Assembly (NCBI RefSeq): GCF_013393905.1
Contig: NZ_CP040272.1
Location: 558,001 to 622,000 of the forward strand
DNA: 64,000 bases
From: Nostoc sp. C052
GTDB taxonomy: Bacteria; Cyanobacteriota; Cyanobacteriia; Cyanobacteriales; Nostocaceae
Direction of reading: 5' to 3'
In this document: piece after piece, positions 43,682 to 52,964 of the stretch
How positions within the stretch are numbered: position 1 is the first letter of the stretch
Layout of the letters: every line of letters starts with the position of its first letter
Notes under the pieces: generated by a model
Told to the model about the DNA's origin: nothing
Databases searched by the model: none
Seen by the model: only the letters and a program-made list of their open reading frames with translations
Translations under genes and position numbers: made by a program

Positions 43682-45064
43682 ATGAAATTCCCAAACGGCC
43701 CACAAACTCCAGCAGTCGTGCAGATGCTTCGCTGGATTGCTAATCCAATGTCATTTATGGAGGCTTGTGCTAAAAGCTATGGCGAGATTTTTACTCTCAG
43801 ATTAGACAAAAATCTTCCTCCTTTGGTGATTGTCAGCAACCCCCAAGCGCAACAGCAAATTTTAACAAATGATACCAAGGAATTAGAAGCACCTGGCGAT
43901 CTGAATGATGTGTTTGAACCTTTGCTGGGAAAGCATTCTGTGATTACCATCAGCGGCGCAGAACACCAGCGTCAACGTCAGTTGTTAATGCCTCCCTTTC
44001 ATGGCGAAAGAATGCGGAACTATAGCGAGGTGATTACCGATGTCACCAAGCAAGTTATCAGCCAATACCAGATAGGTAAACCCTTTAATATTCGGTCTGT
44101 AACTCAAGCTATTACCCTACGAGTGATTATGCAGGCTGTATTTGGTCTATATGAAGGACCTCGCGCCGAAAAACTACAACATTTTTTGGGCGATCTTTTA
44201 GAAAAGGCCAGTTCTCGCTTAAGTGTGGCTTTGCTTTATTTTCCAGCTTTGCAAAGGGATTTTGGCCCGATTAACTTCTGGGGAAACCAGATGCGCCTTC
44301 AGCAAGAAGCTGACGAACTCATCTACGAGGAAATTCGGGAACGTCGAGAACAACCAGATTCATCACGCACAGATATTCTTAGCTTACTCATGGCTGCTAG
44401 AGATGAAGCAGGTCAACCGATGACTGATGAAGAGTTGCGCGATGAATTGATGACTTTGTTAGTCGCCGGTCACGAAACCACAGCAACAGCCTTAGCATGG
44501 GCCTTATACTGGATTCACAAAATACCATCAGTGCGCCAAAAGCTACTGCAAGAATTAGATAGCTTGGGTAATAATCCAGACCCCAGCACCGTTTTTAAAT
44601 TACCTTATCTCAACGCTGTTTGTTCCGAGACATTACGAATTTATCCAGTTGGTATACTAACTTTTCCCAGAAAAGTTAGAACAACGATATCGCTAGGTGG
44701 TTATGAATTAGAACCAGGTACAGTCCTAATTGGTTCTATTTATTTAACCCACCACCGAGAAGATATTTATCCAGAATCTAAGCAGTTTAAACCAGAACGT
44801 TTTTTAGAACGGCAATTTTCCGCTTATGAATATTTACCCTTTGGGGGTGGTGCAAGGCGTTGTATTGGCCTAGCATTTGCTCAGTTGGAAATGAAGTTAG
44901 CACTTGCTCAAATCCTTTCTAGTAAAGAATTACAACTAGTTAATAAAGGTGAAGTGCGACCTAAACGCCGTGGTTTAGTGACAGGCCCAGATCGTCCCAT
45001 TGAGATGGTTGTTACGAGTCAACGTCAGGTGAAGCCTTCCATTCTACAGACAACCACTGTTTAA
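43682..45064 (+). CDS. Cytochrome P450 (CYP110-like)
   Basis: The 460-residue protein has the I-helix motif AGHETTATALAWALYW (about 262-277), the K-helix ETLRIYPVG (about 317-325; E and R of ExxR), and the heme loop FGGGARRCIG with the cysteine ligand at residue 394. There is no membrane anchor. Cyanobacterial P450s of this type belong to the CYP110 family and hydroxylate fatty acids or terpenes; its substrate is not known. It is a single gene, and no ferredoxin lies beside it. Confidence 0.94.
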   Translation: MKFPNGPQTPAVVQMLRWIANPMSFMEACAKSYGEIFTLRLDKNLPPLVIVSNPQAQQQILTNDTKELEAPGDLNDVFEPLLGKHSVITISGAEHQRQRQLLMPPFHGERMRNYSEVITDVTKQVISQYQIGKPFNIRSVTQAITLRVIMQAVFGLYEGPRAEKLQHFLGDLLEKASSRLSVALLYFPALQRDFGPINFWGNQMRLQQEADELIYEEIRERREQPDSSRTDILSLLMAARDEAGQPMTDEELRDELMTLLVAGHETTATALAWALYWIHKIPSVRQKLLQELDSLGNNPDPSTVFKLPYLNAVCSETLRIYPVGILTFPRKVRTTISLGGYELEPGTVLIGSIYLTHHREDIYPESKQFKPERFLERQFSAYEYLPFGGGARRCIGLAFAQLEMKLALAQILSSKELQLVNKGEVRPKRRGLVTGPDRPIEMVVTSQRQVKPSILQTTTV

Positions 45065-45183
45065 GGCTTCGGGGGGTTGATAGTTGCGTTTTGCAAATTT
45101 TCAACTGCCATTATCAATACTCCGGACAATTTTTAGTTGAGGGAATAGACAAGAAAATTTTGTCCGAAGTATTGATATAGGAC

Positions 45184-45285
45184 AATACGCTTGGGTTAAG
45201 GGCTACTGGCAACAATTTTGGGTTTTCGAGACGCGATAAATCACCGTCTCTACAAGTGTTCTGTTGCTCATTCTGAACTGTATTG
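45184..45285. repeat. Dispersed ~101-bp element with central palindrome, copy 2
   Basis: This copy matches 1911-2011 over nearly its whole length, including AATACGCTTGGGTTAAGG at the left, the GAGACGCGAT-AA-ATCACCGTCTC palindrome and GAACTGTATTGC at the right. Confidence 0.75.
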
Positions 45286-45379
45286 CCATATAGGACTCCT
45301 ATTTGATTTTTTAAAAAACTCATTATATCTTTATTCCCTGTTCCCTTTCTCTACGAGTGATTCAGAAATCAAAGACGCT

Positions 45380-45436
45380 CGATAGCGCAGCGTTAGCGAC
45401 GCAGGAGCGTCTAGACTCGCTAACGCTTCGCTATCG
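45380..45436. repeat. Long hairpin of dispersed repeats
   Basis: CGATAGCG-CAGCGTTAGCGA at the left pairs with TCGCTAACG-CTTCGCTATCG at the right around a short loop, forming a stem of about 19 bp with one bulge. Confidence 0.8.
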
Positions 45437-46153
45437 GATTGCTATAGCTGCTTAACAGCTTTTAAAAAGTTATATATGAGCAATTAGCAAATTTAAAAAC
45501 CTGCCAAAATGGCAACCAGCTTTCGATTAACCAAGTTAAATTTGATAAAGATAAACGACTTCAAGGGTTTTGTTATCAGGGGCTACCACGTAACCAATTC
45601 ATTTTTGTAAAATACTATTTCCTAAGTGATTGGCGAAATAAAAAGCTATCTCTATCAATTATTTGCAGAGTATTTTATCAGCAAATAAATAGCAATAATT
45701 AAGTTTAGCATTTGCTGCAACAGGAATATTAAATGCGTATGGGCGTTGTTGTTTAAGTACGCATTAGCCCCCAACGGGCAACGTCTGTATACATTCCTGT
45801 TCACTTCAGCAGCAAATGGCAGAGTGGGAGTTTGAAAGCTGATTGATATGCTTCCTCCCACTCTCTTTTTATGGAAACAGACTTCAGGAGCGGAGCCGGA
45901 GACGCTCCGCCTGCGGTCAGAATGGGCTAAACCCTAGCTATCCGCTAACAGAATGAATTCTGTGCGACTGGCGGATAGCGTAGCGTTAGCGATTCTGCGA
46001 TAGCGCAGTGGTAGCAAGTCTTCTCCCTTCGCGTAGCGTCTCGTAGAGAAGGGGAGACGCTAAGAGCGAACGAGCGTCGCGTCTTGATTCTGACTTCTGA
46101 ATTCTTCTTCAAGAAAACAGAATTCAGGTTGATTCTAAATTCTGAACTATTCT

Positions 46154-47086
46154 CTAAAAATTAGTATCACGTAAAAACTTAAGAATAGCTGCATTCAGTA
46201 CTTCAAAAGCACCACTTGAGGCATCATGACAGCAGTTAGGCAAAATCTGTAATTTGGAATTGGGGATATGCTGATGCAATTTTTCACCATGACTAGGAGG
46301 AAACCAACTATCTTGTTCACCCCACAAAACTAGTGTAGGACACTTAATTGCACTCAGGTTATTTTGAATTTTGGTGAGCATATTTGGCTTTTTTGCTTGC
46401 CAATTCTCAATTTCTTGCGCGGCTATTTGTAACTCTTCGGCAACTTTTGCAATTGTACCAGGCAATTCAATAAACGGGTAAGTGATCCAATAGACATCTT
46501 CTTGTGTCAGGATTGAGGGATCAAATAACACCCCACGTCTTTCTATTGCCATAATTTCTCTAAATAGAGGTGCAAACAGATATGCCAGACGTAAGGAGTC
46601 AATTGTTTGCATTATTTCTAAAGGCGTTTGGGCTAGTAACCACATAGCCCAATGGGGTAGATATTCGGTAAAAACAGGTACGTTTACTACTACAAGCCGC
46701 GCGATTAATTGCGGATTTTCTTGAGCAAGGGCAAGGGCAACTAATCCCCCTAGAGATTCAGCCACAATTACTGCGGGTTCATCACATAATGCCTGAATAA
46801 CTCTTTTAAACTCAATAACTTGATGCCCACTATGTTCTCTACGAAATAATGGTTTTTCAGAAAAACCAAAACCTTTAGCATCAAAACAAATTACCCGATA
46901 ATGTTTAGATAATGGTGCTATGCTGTGTCGCCAATTATAGCTCCAACTCCCCATACCATGTAATAAAATTAGCGGTTTACCTTTACCTTTTTCGCCATAA
47001 GCAATTTGTATAGGATACCCTTTAGCATCAGTAATAATTAGATTTTGCCGCCCTTTAGGAAAAGTAGCTTGCCACCAATCTTTCAT
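46154..47086 (-). CDS. Alpha/beta hydrolase
   Basis: The 310-residue protein has the oxyanion-hole motif LILLHGMGSWSYNW (about 38-51), the nucleophile elbow VAESLGGLVALALA (serine near 110), the acid region LVLWGEQDSWFPPSHG and the histidine in NCCHDASSG. All members of a serine-aspartate-histidine triad are present. It resembles haloperoxidase or ester hydrolase types but the substrate is unknown. It lies in a same-strand group with the next two genes, but gaps are over 85 bases. Confidence 0.88.
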   Translation of the reverse strand: MKDWWQATFPKGRQNLIITDAKGYPIQIAYGEKGKGKPLILLHGMGSWSYNWRHSIAPLSKHYRVICFDAKGFGFSEKPLFRREHSGHQVIEFKRVIQALCDEPAVIVAESLGGLVALALAQENPQLIARLVVVNVPVFTEYLPHWAMWLLAQTPLEIMQTIDSLRLAYLFAPLFREIMAIERRGVLFDPSILTQEDVYWITYPFIELPGTIAKVAEELQIAAQEIENWQAKKPNMLTKIQNNLSAIKCPTLVLWGEQDSWFPPSHGEKLHQHIPNSKLQILPNCCHDASSGAFEVLNAAILKFLRDTNF

Positions 47087-47226
47087 TCCGTTATCAATAA
47101 ATAATTGAACATAATTGAACTAATTCTAGGGGTTTAATAGTAATTATGCACAGACTAAGATTTTACGTCATTACAAGCGTTGACGTAGCCTCTCGTCGAG
47201 AGCGTTATTACAAATTACGAATTATT

Positions 47227-47733
47227 TTAACCGCCTGTTAAAGCGTTCCACAGGATTCTAATTAAGATCACAGGCAATGCTACTAAGACAATTGAGATTA
47301 GCAACAATCCCACCAAAACGGCAAGGATAAACCATCTGTCTGCACTCTTTTGCTCGCTGGGAAACTTTAAGTACTCTTCTAATAGCTTGATATTATTAGT
47401 GTTAGCTCTCCAGGCAAAATCAAAAAAGTCTCCCAAAACTGGAACAGTGCCTACCAAGCCATCAATGATCACATTTAAAACCATTTTACCTAATGTGGCT
47501 CTAGATACACCCAACCGCGCTGCTTCTAGGATGATGTAGCTAGAAAACATAACTCCCAAAAAATCACCACCAATAGGTATGAGTCCGATGATTGGATCTA
47601 GACCAAAACCAATCTTTGTACCAGGAATGGTAATAATATTATCCAGAAGCCGACTTAGCTGACGCAGGCGCTTTAAGGTGGGTGCTTTGGCATCAGGTTC
47701 AATCATCGAAAATCGAGGAGGAGAATCAGACAT
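47227..47733 (-). CDS. DUF4112 family membrane protein
   Basis: The 168-residue protein contains LRQLSRLLDNIITIPGTKIG and FGLDPIIGLIPIGGDFLGVM (about 19-66), then MVLNVIIDGLVGTVPVLGDF, the typical DUF4112 core, and a C-terminal membrane helix (WFILAVLVGLLLISIVLVAL, about 133-152). The function of the family is not known; it appears to be a small membrane protein. Confidence 0.9.
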   Translation of the reverse strand: MSDSPPRFSMIEPDAKAPTLKRLRQLSRLLDNIITIPGTKIGFGLDPIIGLIPIGGDFLGVMFSSYIILEAARLGVSRATLGKMVLNVIIDGLVGTVPVLGDFFDFAWRANTNNIKLLEEYLKFPSEQKSADRWFILAVLVGLLLISIVLVALPVILIRILWNALTGG

Positions 47734-47821
47734 GAAGGCGATCGCTAAATTTGTATTGAATCGTTAGATATTTTACTCCCCTACTGATCTTTTGCAATCA
47801 CTATTTTCAGGGATTTACTAT

Positions 47822-48721
47822 TTAATATTTTTCTGGAGATTGCAACTGCCCTTTTAAGCGCATATCTTCGCCCACAGTCACGTTCAACTGATCGCCGATT
47901 AACAGCACAGCAGCGCTCATTGACAGCCAGAGCATTAAAACTATCACAGCCCCTACAGCACCATATACTTTATTATAATTGCCAAAATTCGCCACATACA
48001 ACCGAAATAGGGCAGACAATATTGCCCAGAAAACAGCTGCTAAAATTGCTCCAGGCATCATTGGCGTACCTGAGTTCCACTTGCTGGGCCCATAACGATA
48101 GACGAAGCCAAAGGCGACAGCAACAATACTTAAAGCTAAAGGCCAGCGTAACAGCTGCCAAAGATGTAACAAGAAGATTAAAGAAGCATTTTCATGTACT
48201 ACCATTCCCAGCAGCCAATCACTGGTAAACACTAAGAAAGAGGCCAATACTAAAAGCAATATAGTCCCGACTGTTAATCCCAGAGAGACGAGTTTGGCTT
48301 TCCAAAAAGGACGCATGTTTTCTGGAGGAATTTGATGAATTTGGTCGAGGGCTGTCATCGCGGTATTCACCGCCCCAGAAGCAGTCCAAATTGCTAATGC
48401 AAAGCTCAGAGAAAACAAACCACTGTTTTTGGAGTTGGTAATCTCTGTGGTGGCAAAATCACGAATCAGATCCAGGGCTTGTTCGGGTAGGACTTGACTT
48501 AGTTCTATCGCCAGTTGTTTAAAGGTGGCTTGCAAAGATTCTGCCAATAAGCCAATGGCTGTGATCAGAGCAAGAATTGCTGGAAACAAGGATAGCATGG
48601 CATTGAAGGCGATTTCTGAGGCAAGTCCCAAAAGTCGCCTTTCGATTGTCCTGGCAAAAGTTTTTTTGAGTGTGCGCCAATTGAGGTGGCGAAAGAAGCG
48701 GAAAAAACGAGGCTTTGGCAT
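47822..48721 (-). CDS. YihY/BrkB family inner membrane protein
   Basis: The 299-residue protein has an amphipathic N-terminus and about six membrane helices, for example AFNAMLSLFPAILALITAIG (about 39-58), LSFALAIWTASGAVNTAMTA, TVGTILLLVLASFLVF and VYGAVGAVIVLMLWLSMSAA near 260. The loop YRYGPSKW and the last helix are typical of the YihY/BrkB family (sometimes annotated as RNase BN, without support). Its transport or envelope role is unknown. Confidence 0.92.
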   Translation of the reverse strand: MPKPRFFRFFRHLNWRTLKKTFARTIERRLLGLASEIAFNAMLSLFPAILALITAIGLLAESLQATFKQLAIELSQVLPEQALDLIRDFATTEITNSKNSGLFSLSFALAIWTASGAVNTAMTALDQIHQIPPENMRPFWKAKLVSLGLTVGTILLLVLASFLVFTSDWLLGMVVHENASLIFLLHLWQLLRWPLALSIVAVAFGFVYRYGPSKWNSGTPMMPGAILAAVFWAILSALFRLYVANFGNYNKVYGAVGAVIVLMLWLSMSAAVLLIGDQLNVTVGEDMRLKGQLQSPEKY

Positions 48722-48840
48722 GATTTAGAGTTAAAACTGGTTAGGTTTCTTAACTACTGTGCCAAATTTTGTGTAGCGATCGCATTGATCTTTTTACCGC
48801 AAGAATACGGGGTGGAAGATGAGGCAACCTGCAATGAAAC

Positions 48841-48877
48841 AAGAGGCGATCGTTATAATTTGGGACGATCGCCTCTT
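48841..48877 (-). terminator. Terminator downstream of groEL
   Basis: AAGAGGCGATCGT and ACGATCGCCTCTT form a perfect 13-bp stem with an 11-base loop, about 45 bases after the groEL stop on the minus strand; a short GTTT follows. Each arm embeds a GCGATCG core. Confidence 0.75.
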
Positions 48878-48920
48878 GAGATTTAGGCAAGACGCAAAAA
48901 CTTTTGCCAGGGATTAACAA

Positions 48921-50561
48921 TTAGTAATCGAAGTCACCACCCAAGCCGCCGCCGCCGGGACCGGCAGGAGCAGCATCTTTTGGTTCCGGCTTGTCAACTA
49001 CAATTGCCTCAGTGGTCAGCACCATACCTGCAATTGACGCTGCATTCTGTACGGCCGAACGGGTCACTTTGGCAGGGTCAACAATTCCAGCTTCAAACAA
49101 ATCCACAAATTCGCCGCTGGTTGCGTCGTAGCCCACATTGAAGTCCTTCTCTTTCACGCGCTCCGCAATTACGGCACCGTTTTGACCTGCATTCTCGGCA
49201 ATCCGCTTCAGAGGGGCACTTAGGGCGCGAGACACAATCAATGCCCCTGTCAACTCTTCATTTACTAGGGTAGATTTTGCCCAGTTTTCCAAGTCAGGAG
49301 CTAGATGGGCCAGGGTCGTACCACCACCAGGAACGATGCCTTCTTCAACAGCAGCTTTTGTCGCGTTGATGGCATCTTCTAGACGTAGCTTGCGGTCTTT
49401 GAGTTCAGTTTCAGTGGCAGCACCAACTTTGATCACAGCAACCCCACCCGATAGCTTCGCCAAACGTTCTTGCAGCTTTTCTTTGTCATAGGAAGATTCG
49501 GTTTCTTCGATTTGGCGACGGATTTGCTCTACCCTGGCTTTAACGGCTGCTTCGTTGCCATCGGCCACGAGGGTCGTGCTATCTTTGGTTATGGTGACTC
49601 GGCGAGCTTTACCGAGTTGGTCAAGCTTGGTGGCATCTAGCCTTAGACCGGCATCTTCTGTAATCAATTGCCCACCTGTAAGAATGGCAATGTCCTCCAA
49701 AATAGCCTTACGGCGATCGCCAAAACCAGGAGCTTTCACAGCTGCTACATTCAACACTCCCCGGAGCCGATTTACTACTAGGGTAGCCAGTGCCTCTTTC
49801 TCAATGTCTTCAGCCAGAATCAGCAATGGGCGACCTGCACGGGCAACCTGCTCTAGTACTGGTACTAAATCTTGTACCAGGGCAATTTTTTTATCTGTAA
49901 TCAGCAGGAATGGCTCATCTAGCACTGCTTCCAACCGTTCGGCATCTGTGGCAAAATAGGGAGAAATATAACCCTTATCGAAGTTCAGCCCTTCTGTAAC
50001 TTCTAGTTCGGTGGTGACTGACTTACCTTCTTCTAGGGAAATCACCCCTTCACGACCAACTTTATCTAATGCTTCTGCAATCAGCGCACCTACGGCTTCA
50101 TCGTTGCCGGCAGAGATGGCAGCAACTTGAGCGATCGCTTTAGAGTCTTCTACGGGACGCGCGTGTTCTTTGATTTTGTTCACTAGAAAGCCTGTGGCTT
50201 TGTCAATACCACGCTTGAGTTGGATGGCATTAGCACCGGCAGCGACGTTCCGCAATCCTTCTTTGACAATGGCGTGAGCCAAAACGGTTGCAGTTGTAGT
50301 ACCATCTCCGGCAGCATCATTGGTTTTGGAAGCGGCTTGCCGGATTAGGGCTACACCTGTGTTTTCAACGTGATCTTCCAGTTCAATTTCTTTAGCGATG
50401 GTTACACCGTCATTGACGATTTGAGGAGCGCCAAATTTCTTTTCCAAAACAACGTTACGGCCTTTTGGGCCAAGGGTGACAGCTACCGCCTCAGCGAGAA
50501 TGTCAATTCCTCTTTCCAGAGCGCGACGAGCATTTTCGTTGTAAATGATGCGTTTTGCCAT
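48921..50561 (-). CDS. groL: 60 kDa chaperonin GroEL
   Basis: It folds proteins in a double ring with GroES. The ATG at 50561 (MAKRIIYNENARRALERGID) gives the standard 546 residues; a frame extending to 50648 adds 29 unlikely residues. The ATP-binding motif VTLGPKGRNVVLEKKFGAP and DGTTTATVLAHAIV, and the glycine-rich end PAGPGGGGLGGDFDY, are typical of the groES-linked cyanobacterial GroEL1. It follows groES with a 104-bp gap. Confidence 0.98.
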   Translation of the reverse strand: MAKRIIYNENARRALERGIDILAEAVAVTLGPKGRNVVLEKKFGAPQIVNDGVTIAKEIELEDHVENTGVALIRQAASKTNDAAGDGTTTATVLAHAIVKEGLRNVAAGANAIQLKRGIDKATGFLVNKIKEHARPVEDSKAIAQVAAISAGNDEAVGALIAEALDKVGREGVISLEEGKSVTTELEVTEGLNFDKGYISPYFATDAERLEAVLDEPFLLITDKKIALVQDLVPVLEQVARAGRPLLILAEDIEKEALATLVVNRLRGVLNVAAVKAPGFGDRRKAILEDIAILTGGQLITEDAGLRLDATKLDQLGKARRVTITKDSTTLVADGNEAAVKARVEQIRRQIEETESSYDKEKLQERLAKLSGGVAVIKVGAATETELKDRKLRLEDAINATKAAVEEGIVPGGGTTLAHLAPDLENWAKSTLVNEELTGALIVSRALSAPLKRIAENAGQNGAVIAERVKEKDFNVGYDATSGEFVDLFEAGIVDPAKVTRSAVQNAASIAGMVLTTEAIVVDKPEPKDAAPAGPGGGGLGGDFDY

Positions 50562-50665
50562 AGTGATTCCAGTTCCCTTTAATAGTATGTAGGTTGAGCA
50601 GTTGCGATTGTCATTGGTTATGGCGGCTTGTGGAGTAGCAATGACCAATAACTAATGGCAATCGA

Positions 50666-50977
50666 CTATGAAACAATTGCCAGGATGTCTTTTTCAGACA
50701 ACAGGACATATTCTTCTGTACCAAGCTTGATGTCGGTGCCTGCGTACTTGGAGTAGAGGACTTTATCGCCAACTGCAATATCGATCGCTTGACGAGTACC
50801 GTCATCGTTACGTTTACCAGAACCCACTGCCACAATTTCACCCACCTGTGGCTTTTCTTTGGCGCTATCAGGTAGAAAAATTCCGCCCGCAGTTTTATCT
50901 TCTGACTCACTAACCTTAATGAAGACGCGATCGCCCAGAGGCTTCACAGTAGATACACTCAACGTTATAGCGGCCAT
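50666..50977 (-). CDS. groS: 10 kDa co-chaperonin GroES
   Basis: The 103-residue protein closes the GroEL chamber. Motifs are KPLGDRVFIKVSESEDKTAG and the mobile loop GGIFLPDSAKEKPQVGEIVA, and it ends EYVLLSEKDILAIVS. The length is normal. It is the first gene of the groESL operon. I looked for a CIRCE element in the 120 bases upstream and did not find the TTAGCACTC/GAGTGCTAA pair. Confidence 0.97.
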   Translation of the reverse strand: MAAITLSVSTVKPLGDRVFIKVSESEDKTAGGIFLPDSAKEKPQVGEIVAVGSGKRNDDGTRQAIDIAVGDKVLYSKYAGTDIKLGTEEYVLLSEKDILAIVS

Positions 50978-51794
50978 ACAAGATTCTCCAAATTAACTTT
51001 CTTTATGTGGACAAATGAGTGTAATTGGGTGATCAATTGTTACTCAATGGGGAGTTACAGCTATTTTCAGGTTAATAGACCACACGCTAGGGGCACAGCA
51101 ATGCTGTGTCCTGACGACAGATACATGAAAACTGCTGTAAGTGATTAGGAGGACAGTTCATCATGCTTAGTGTTTCTCAAATCAAAAACTAGAGGTGGAT
51201 AGTTTTCTGATGAAACTAATCTAATGAACAGTGAAGTAGTCCAAGATTAAAATCCGGTAAATCTATCGAAATACCGGATTTACTTATGTTAAGTATCATG
51301 TCACATGGTCTTGTAAAAATCAAGCGGTTTGGAAGTGCTTAAGCTTAGTGAAGTAAGACGTTGTTTCAGCATTGGATTCGTATTTCGATTCTGGTAGTCC
51401 TTGCAGTTGCTAAATTGGGATCTCTGCCAGGTTCGGGTATGTCTGTCACCAGATGAAATCTGCGATCGCTCTACTAAATTATTACGCCAACAGCTGTTTT
51501 CGGGGAAATGCTCTCATGGCTGATAAAAGGGAAAAGGTTAAAGGTTAAAGGGGAAAGGGATGAACAGGTCACGCCACTTGTGGGCAAGGTTTTTACCGAA
51601 AAAATGGGTTTAAAGCTCCGTGCTTCTAGCACTGCTTTGGAGTAATGAGTAATAAGTAAATATTCTTACTCATTACTTATTACTCATTACTTATTACTCC
51701 AGAATCTTCGTGTGTTCACGCCGGTGAGTATGTCAACTTTCCCCCTTCCCCTTCTTCATAAAATGACCATAAACTAATGCGCTTGGGTTTTCGA

Positions 51795-51820
51795 GACGCG
51801 ATAAATCGCCGTCTCTACAA
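51795..51820. repeat. GAGACGCGAT palindromic repeat copy
   Basis: The core GAGACGCGAT-AA-ATCGCCGTCTC matches the palindromes at 1955 and 45228 and the reverse form at 17187. Confidence 0.8.
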
Positions 51821-51976
51821 GTGTTTTGGGCTTATGTGAAATTGATAAAATTTTGCTAAGACTGACTGTACAGCAAATGCCTTTGCCATCAATCGCCAGT
51901 CTCTCTCCTGACATTGATGGAACAAAAACTGATGCTAAAGAGGTTTTCTAGATAAGCTTGTATTCTCTGCAATTGG

Positions 51977-52012
51977 AATCGGCTAGAAATTTCTAGAAAT
52001 TTCTAGCCGATT
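51977..52012 (-). terminator. Perfect 36-bp palindrome downstream of cpcF
   Basis: The sequence starts AATCGGCTAGAAATTTCT and is its own reverse complement over 36 bp. It lies 55 bases after the cpcF stop. It probably ends the phycocyanin operon as a hairpin; the lack of a T-run and the perfect symmetry also allow a protein-binding site. Confidence 0.6.
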
Positions 52013-52066
52013 GTAGAAGTCCCCAAGTACTCATAGCCTGGGGATTGTAAGGGGGCGATGAGTGCT

Positions 52067-52795
52067 TCACCGTCTACCACCACCACGATAAGGCACTTCC
52101 GACACATCAGCGTCTTCTAGCTTTATTTTCGGTGCAAATACTTCTTGATGTTGTGGCTGTTGAATTTTTTGTTGTGCAAATTTGACGCGGGTACGAACTC
52201 CCAAATCGGCATCTTTATCGAGTATTTGCTGAAGTTGATTTGTAATTCGCGACGCTTGATCGGGTAAAGTGGTTGCTATAGCGATCGCTAGTGTTTCTAA
52301 ACTGGTCACTGCTGCATAGCGTACTACCCACTCTGGATCTTGAGAAATTAGTAATAGCGCCTCTAATACCTGAGTCTGAACAGATTCCACTTTATCCGGT
52401 GGTAGTTGATGCCAGCGCAAAGTGCCTAATCCCCTAGCAGCTGCCCGCCGTACACTTAGGGAAAAATCGGTTTTTGCTGCCTCGAGTAAAGTATCCAGTG
52501 CCCGGACATCGCCAATTCCTGCTAAGGCACGAATCGCCCAGGCTCTAGCACTGTAGTTGTAGTCATCAATTAGTTCCAATAGAGATGGTACTGCGGCTTC
52601 CCCAATCGCAATCAGCCCATCGACTGCCGCCACTGCTGCCCCTGGATTGTTGTAGCCCAAAGCTGCAATCAGGGTGGGAACAGATTCCTCTATACCAGCT
52701 GCCGCTAACTCCTGAACTGCGTCTAATAAGCGATCTGAGGAGTCAGCTTCTTCTACAGCACGGATCAATATTTGGGCCAGGTCACTGTTATTCAT
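52067..52795 (-). CDS. cpcF: Phycocyanobilin lyase subunit CpcF
   Basis: The 242-residue protein is built of HEAT-like repeats (VPTLIAALGYNNPGAAVAAV, VPSLLELIDDYNYSARAWAI, VRRAAARGLGTLRW). CpcF forms a heterodimer with CpcE that attaches phycocyanobilin to cysteine 84 of the phycocyanin alpha subunit. The sequence and its place as the last gene of the cpc operon support the call. The gap to cpcE is 169 bases. Confidence 0.94.
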   Translation of the reverse strand: MNNSDLAQILIRAVEEADSSDRLLDAVQELAAAGIEESVPTLIAALGYNNPGAAVAAVDGLIAIGEAAVPSLLELIDDYNYSARAWAIRALAGIGDVRALDTLLEAAKTDFSLSVRRAAARGLGTLRWHQLPPDKVESVQTQVLEALLLISQDPEWVVRYAAVTSLETLAIAIATTLPDQASRITNQLQQILDKDADLGVRTRVKFAQQKIQQPQHQEVFAPKIKLEDADVSEVPYRGGGRR

Positions 52796-52964
52796 AATAG
52801 TTTTTCATGAGTCATTAGGGATCAGCCAATTGTAGCTTAAGTTCTCCGTAGTTGGCACTACACATAAACCCCCTAGCCCTGATTTTGCAGTTGAGTTGGG
52901 GGTTTACATTTGATAAGTATTTTTTTAAACGTATTAATAACAACTAATTCCTGGAAAATTATAA

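Larger units (their letters stand above)
45065..46153. other. 1.1-kb gene-poor, hairpin-rich region
   Basis: It contains a long dispersed repeat (45184-45285), a large hairpin (45380-45436) and, at 45890-46085, several overlapping copies of GATAGCGTAGCG and CGCGTAGCGTCTCGTAG repeats. No coding frame is convincing; a 68-codon minus frame at 45655-45861 has no supporting features. Confidence 0.6.
50978..52066. other. Long intergenic region between groESL and cpcF
   Basis: It holds a short heptamer run (GGTTAAA near 51536), an inverted repeat of TAATGAGTAATAAGTA units (about 51644-51698), a palindromic repeat copy (51795-51820) and a perfect 36-bp palindrome (51977-52012). The first 120 bases carry the groES promoter. 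No gene is seen. Confidence 0.6.

Noticed and set aside
45655..45861. Minus-strand frame of 68 codons
   Set aside because: There is no recognisable domain, and it lies in a hairpin-rich gap.
50562..50648. Extended GroEL N-terminus
   Set aside because: The 29 extra residues have no homology to GroEL, and the ATG at 50561 gives the standard start MAKRIIYNENARRAL.
51039..51058. CIRCE-like operator upstream of groES
   Set aside because: The arms GTTACTC and GAGTTAC are not true complements and do not match the CIRCE consensus.
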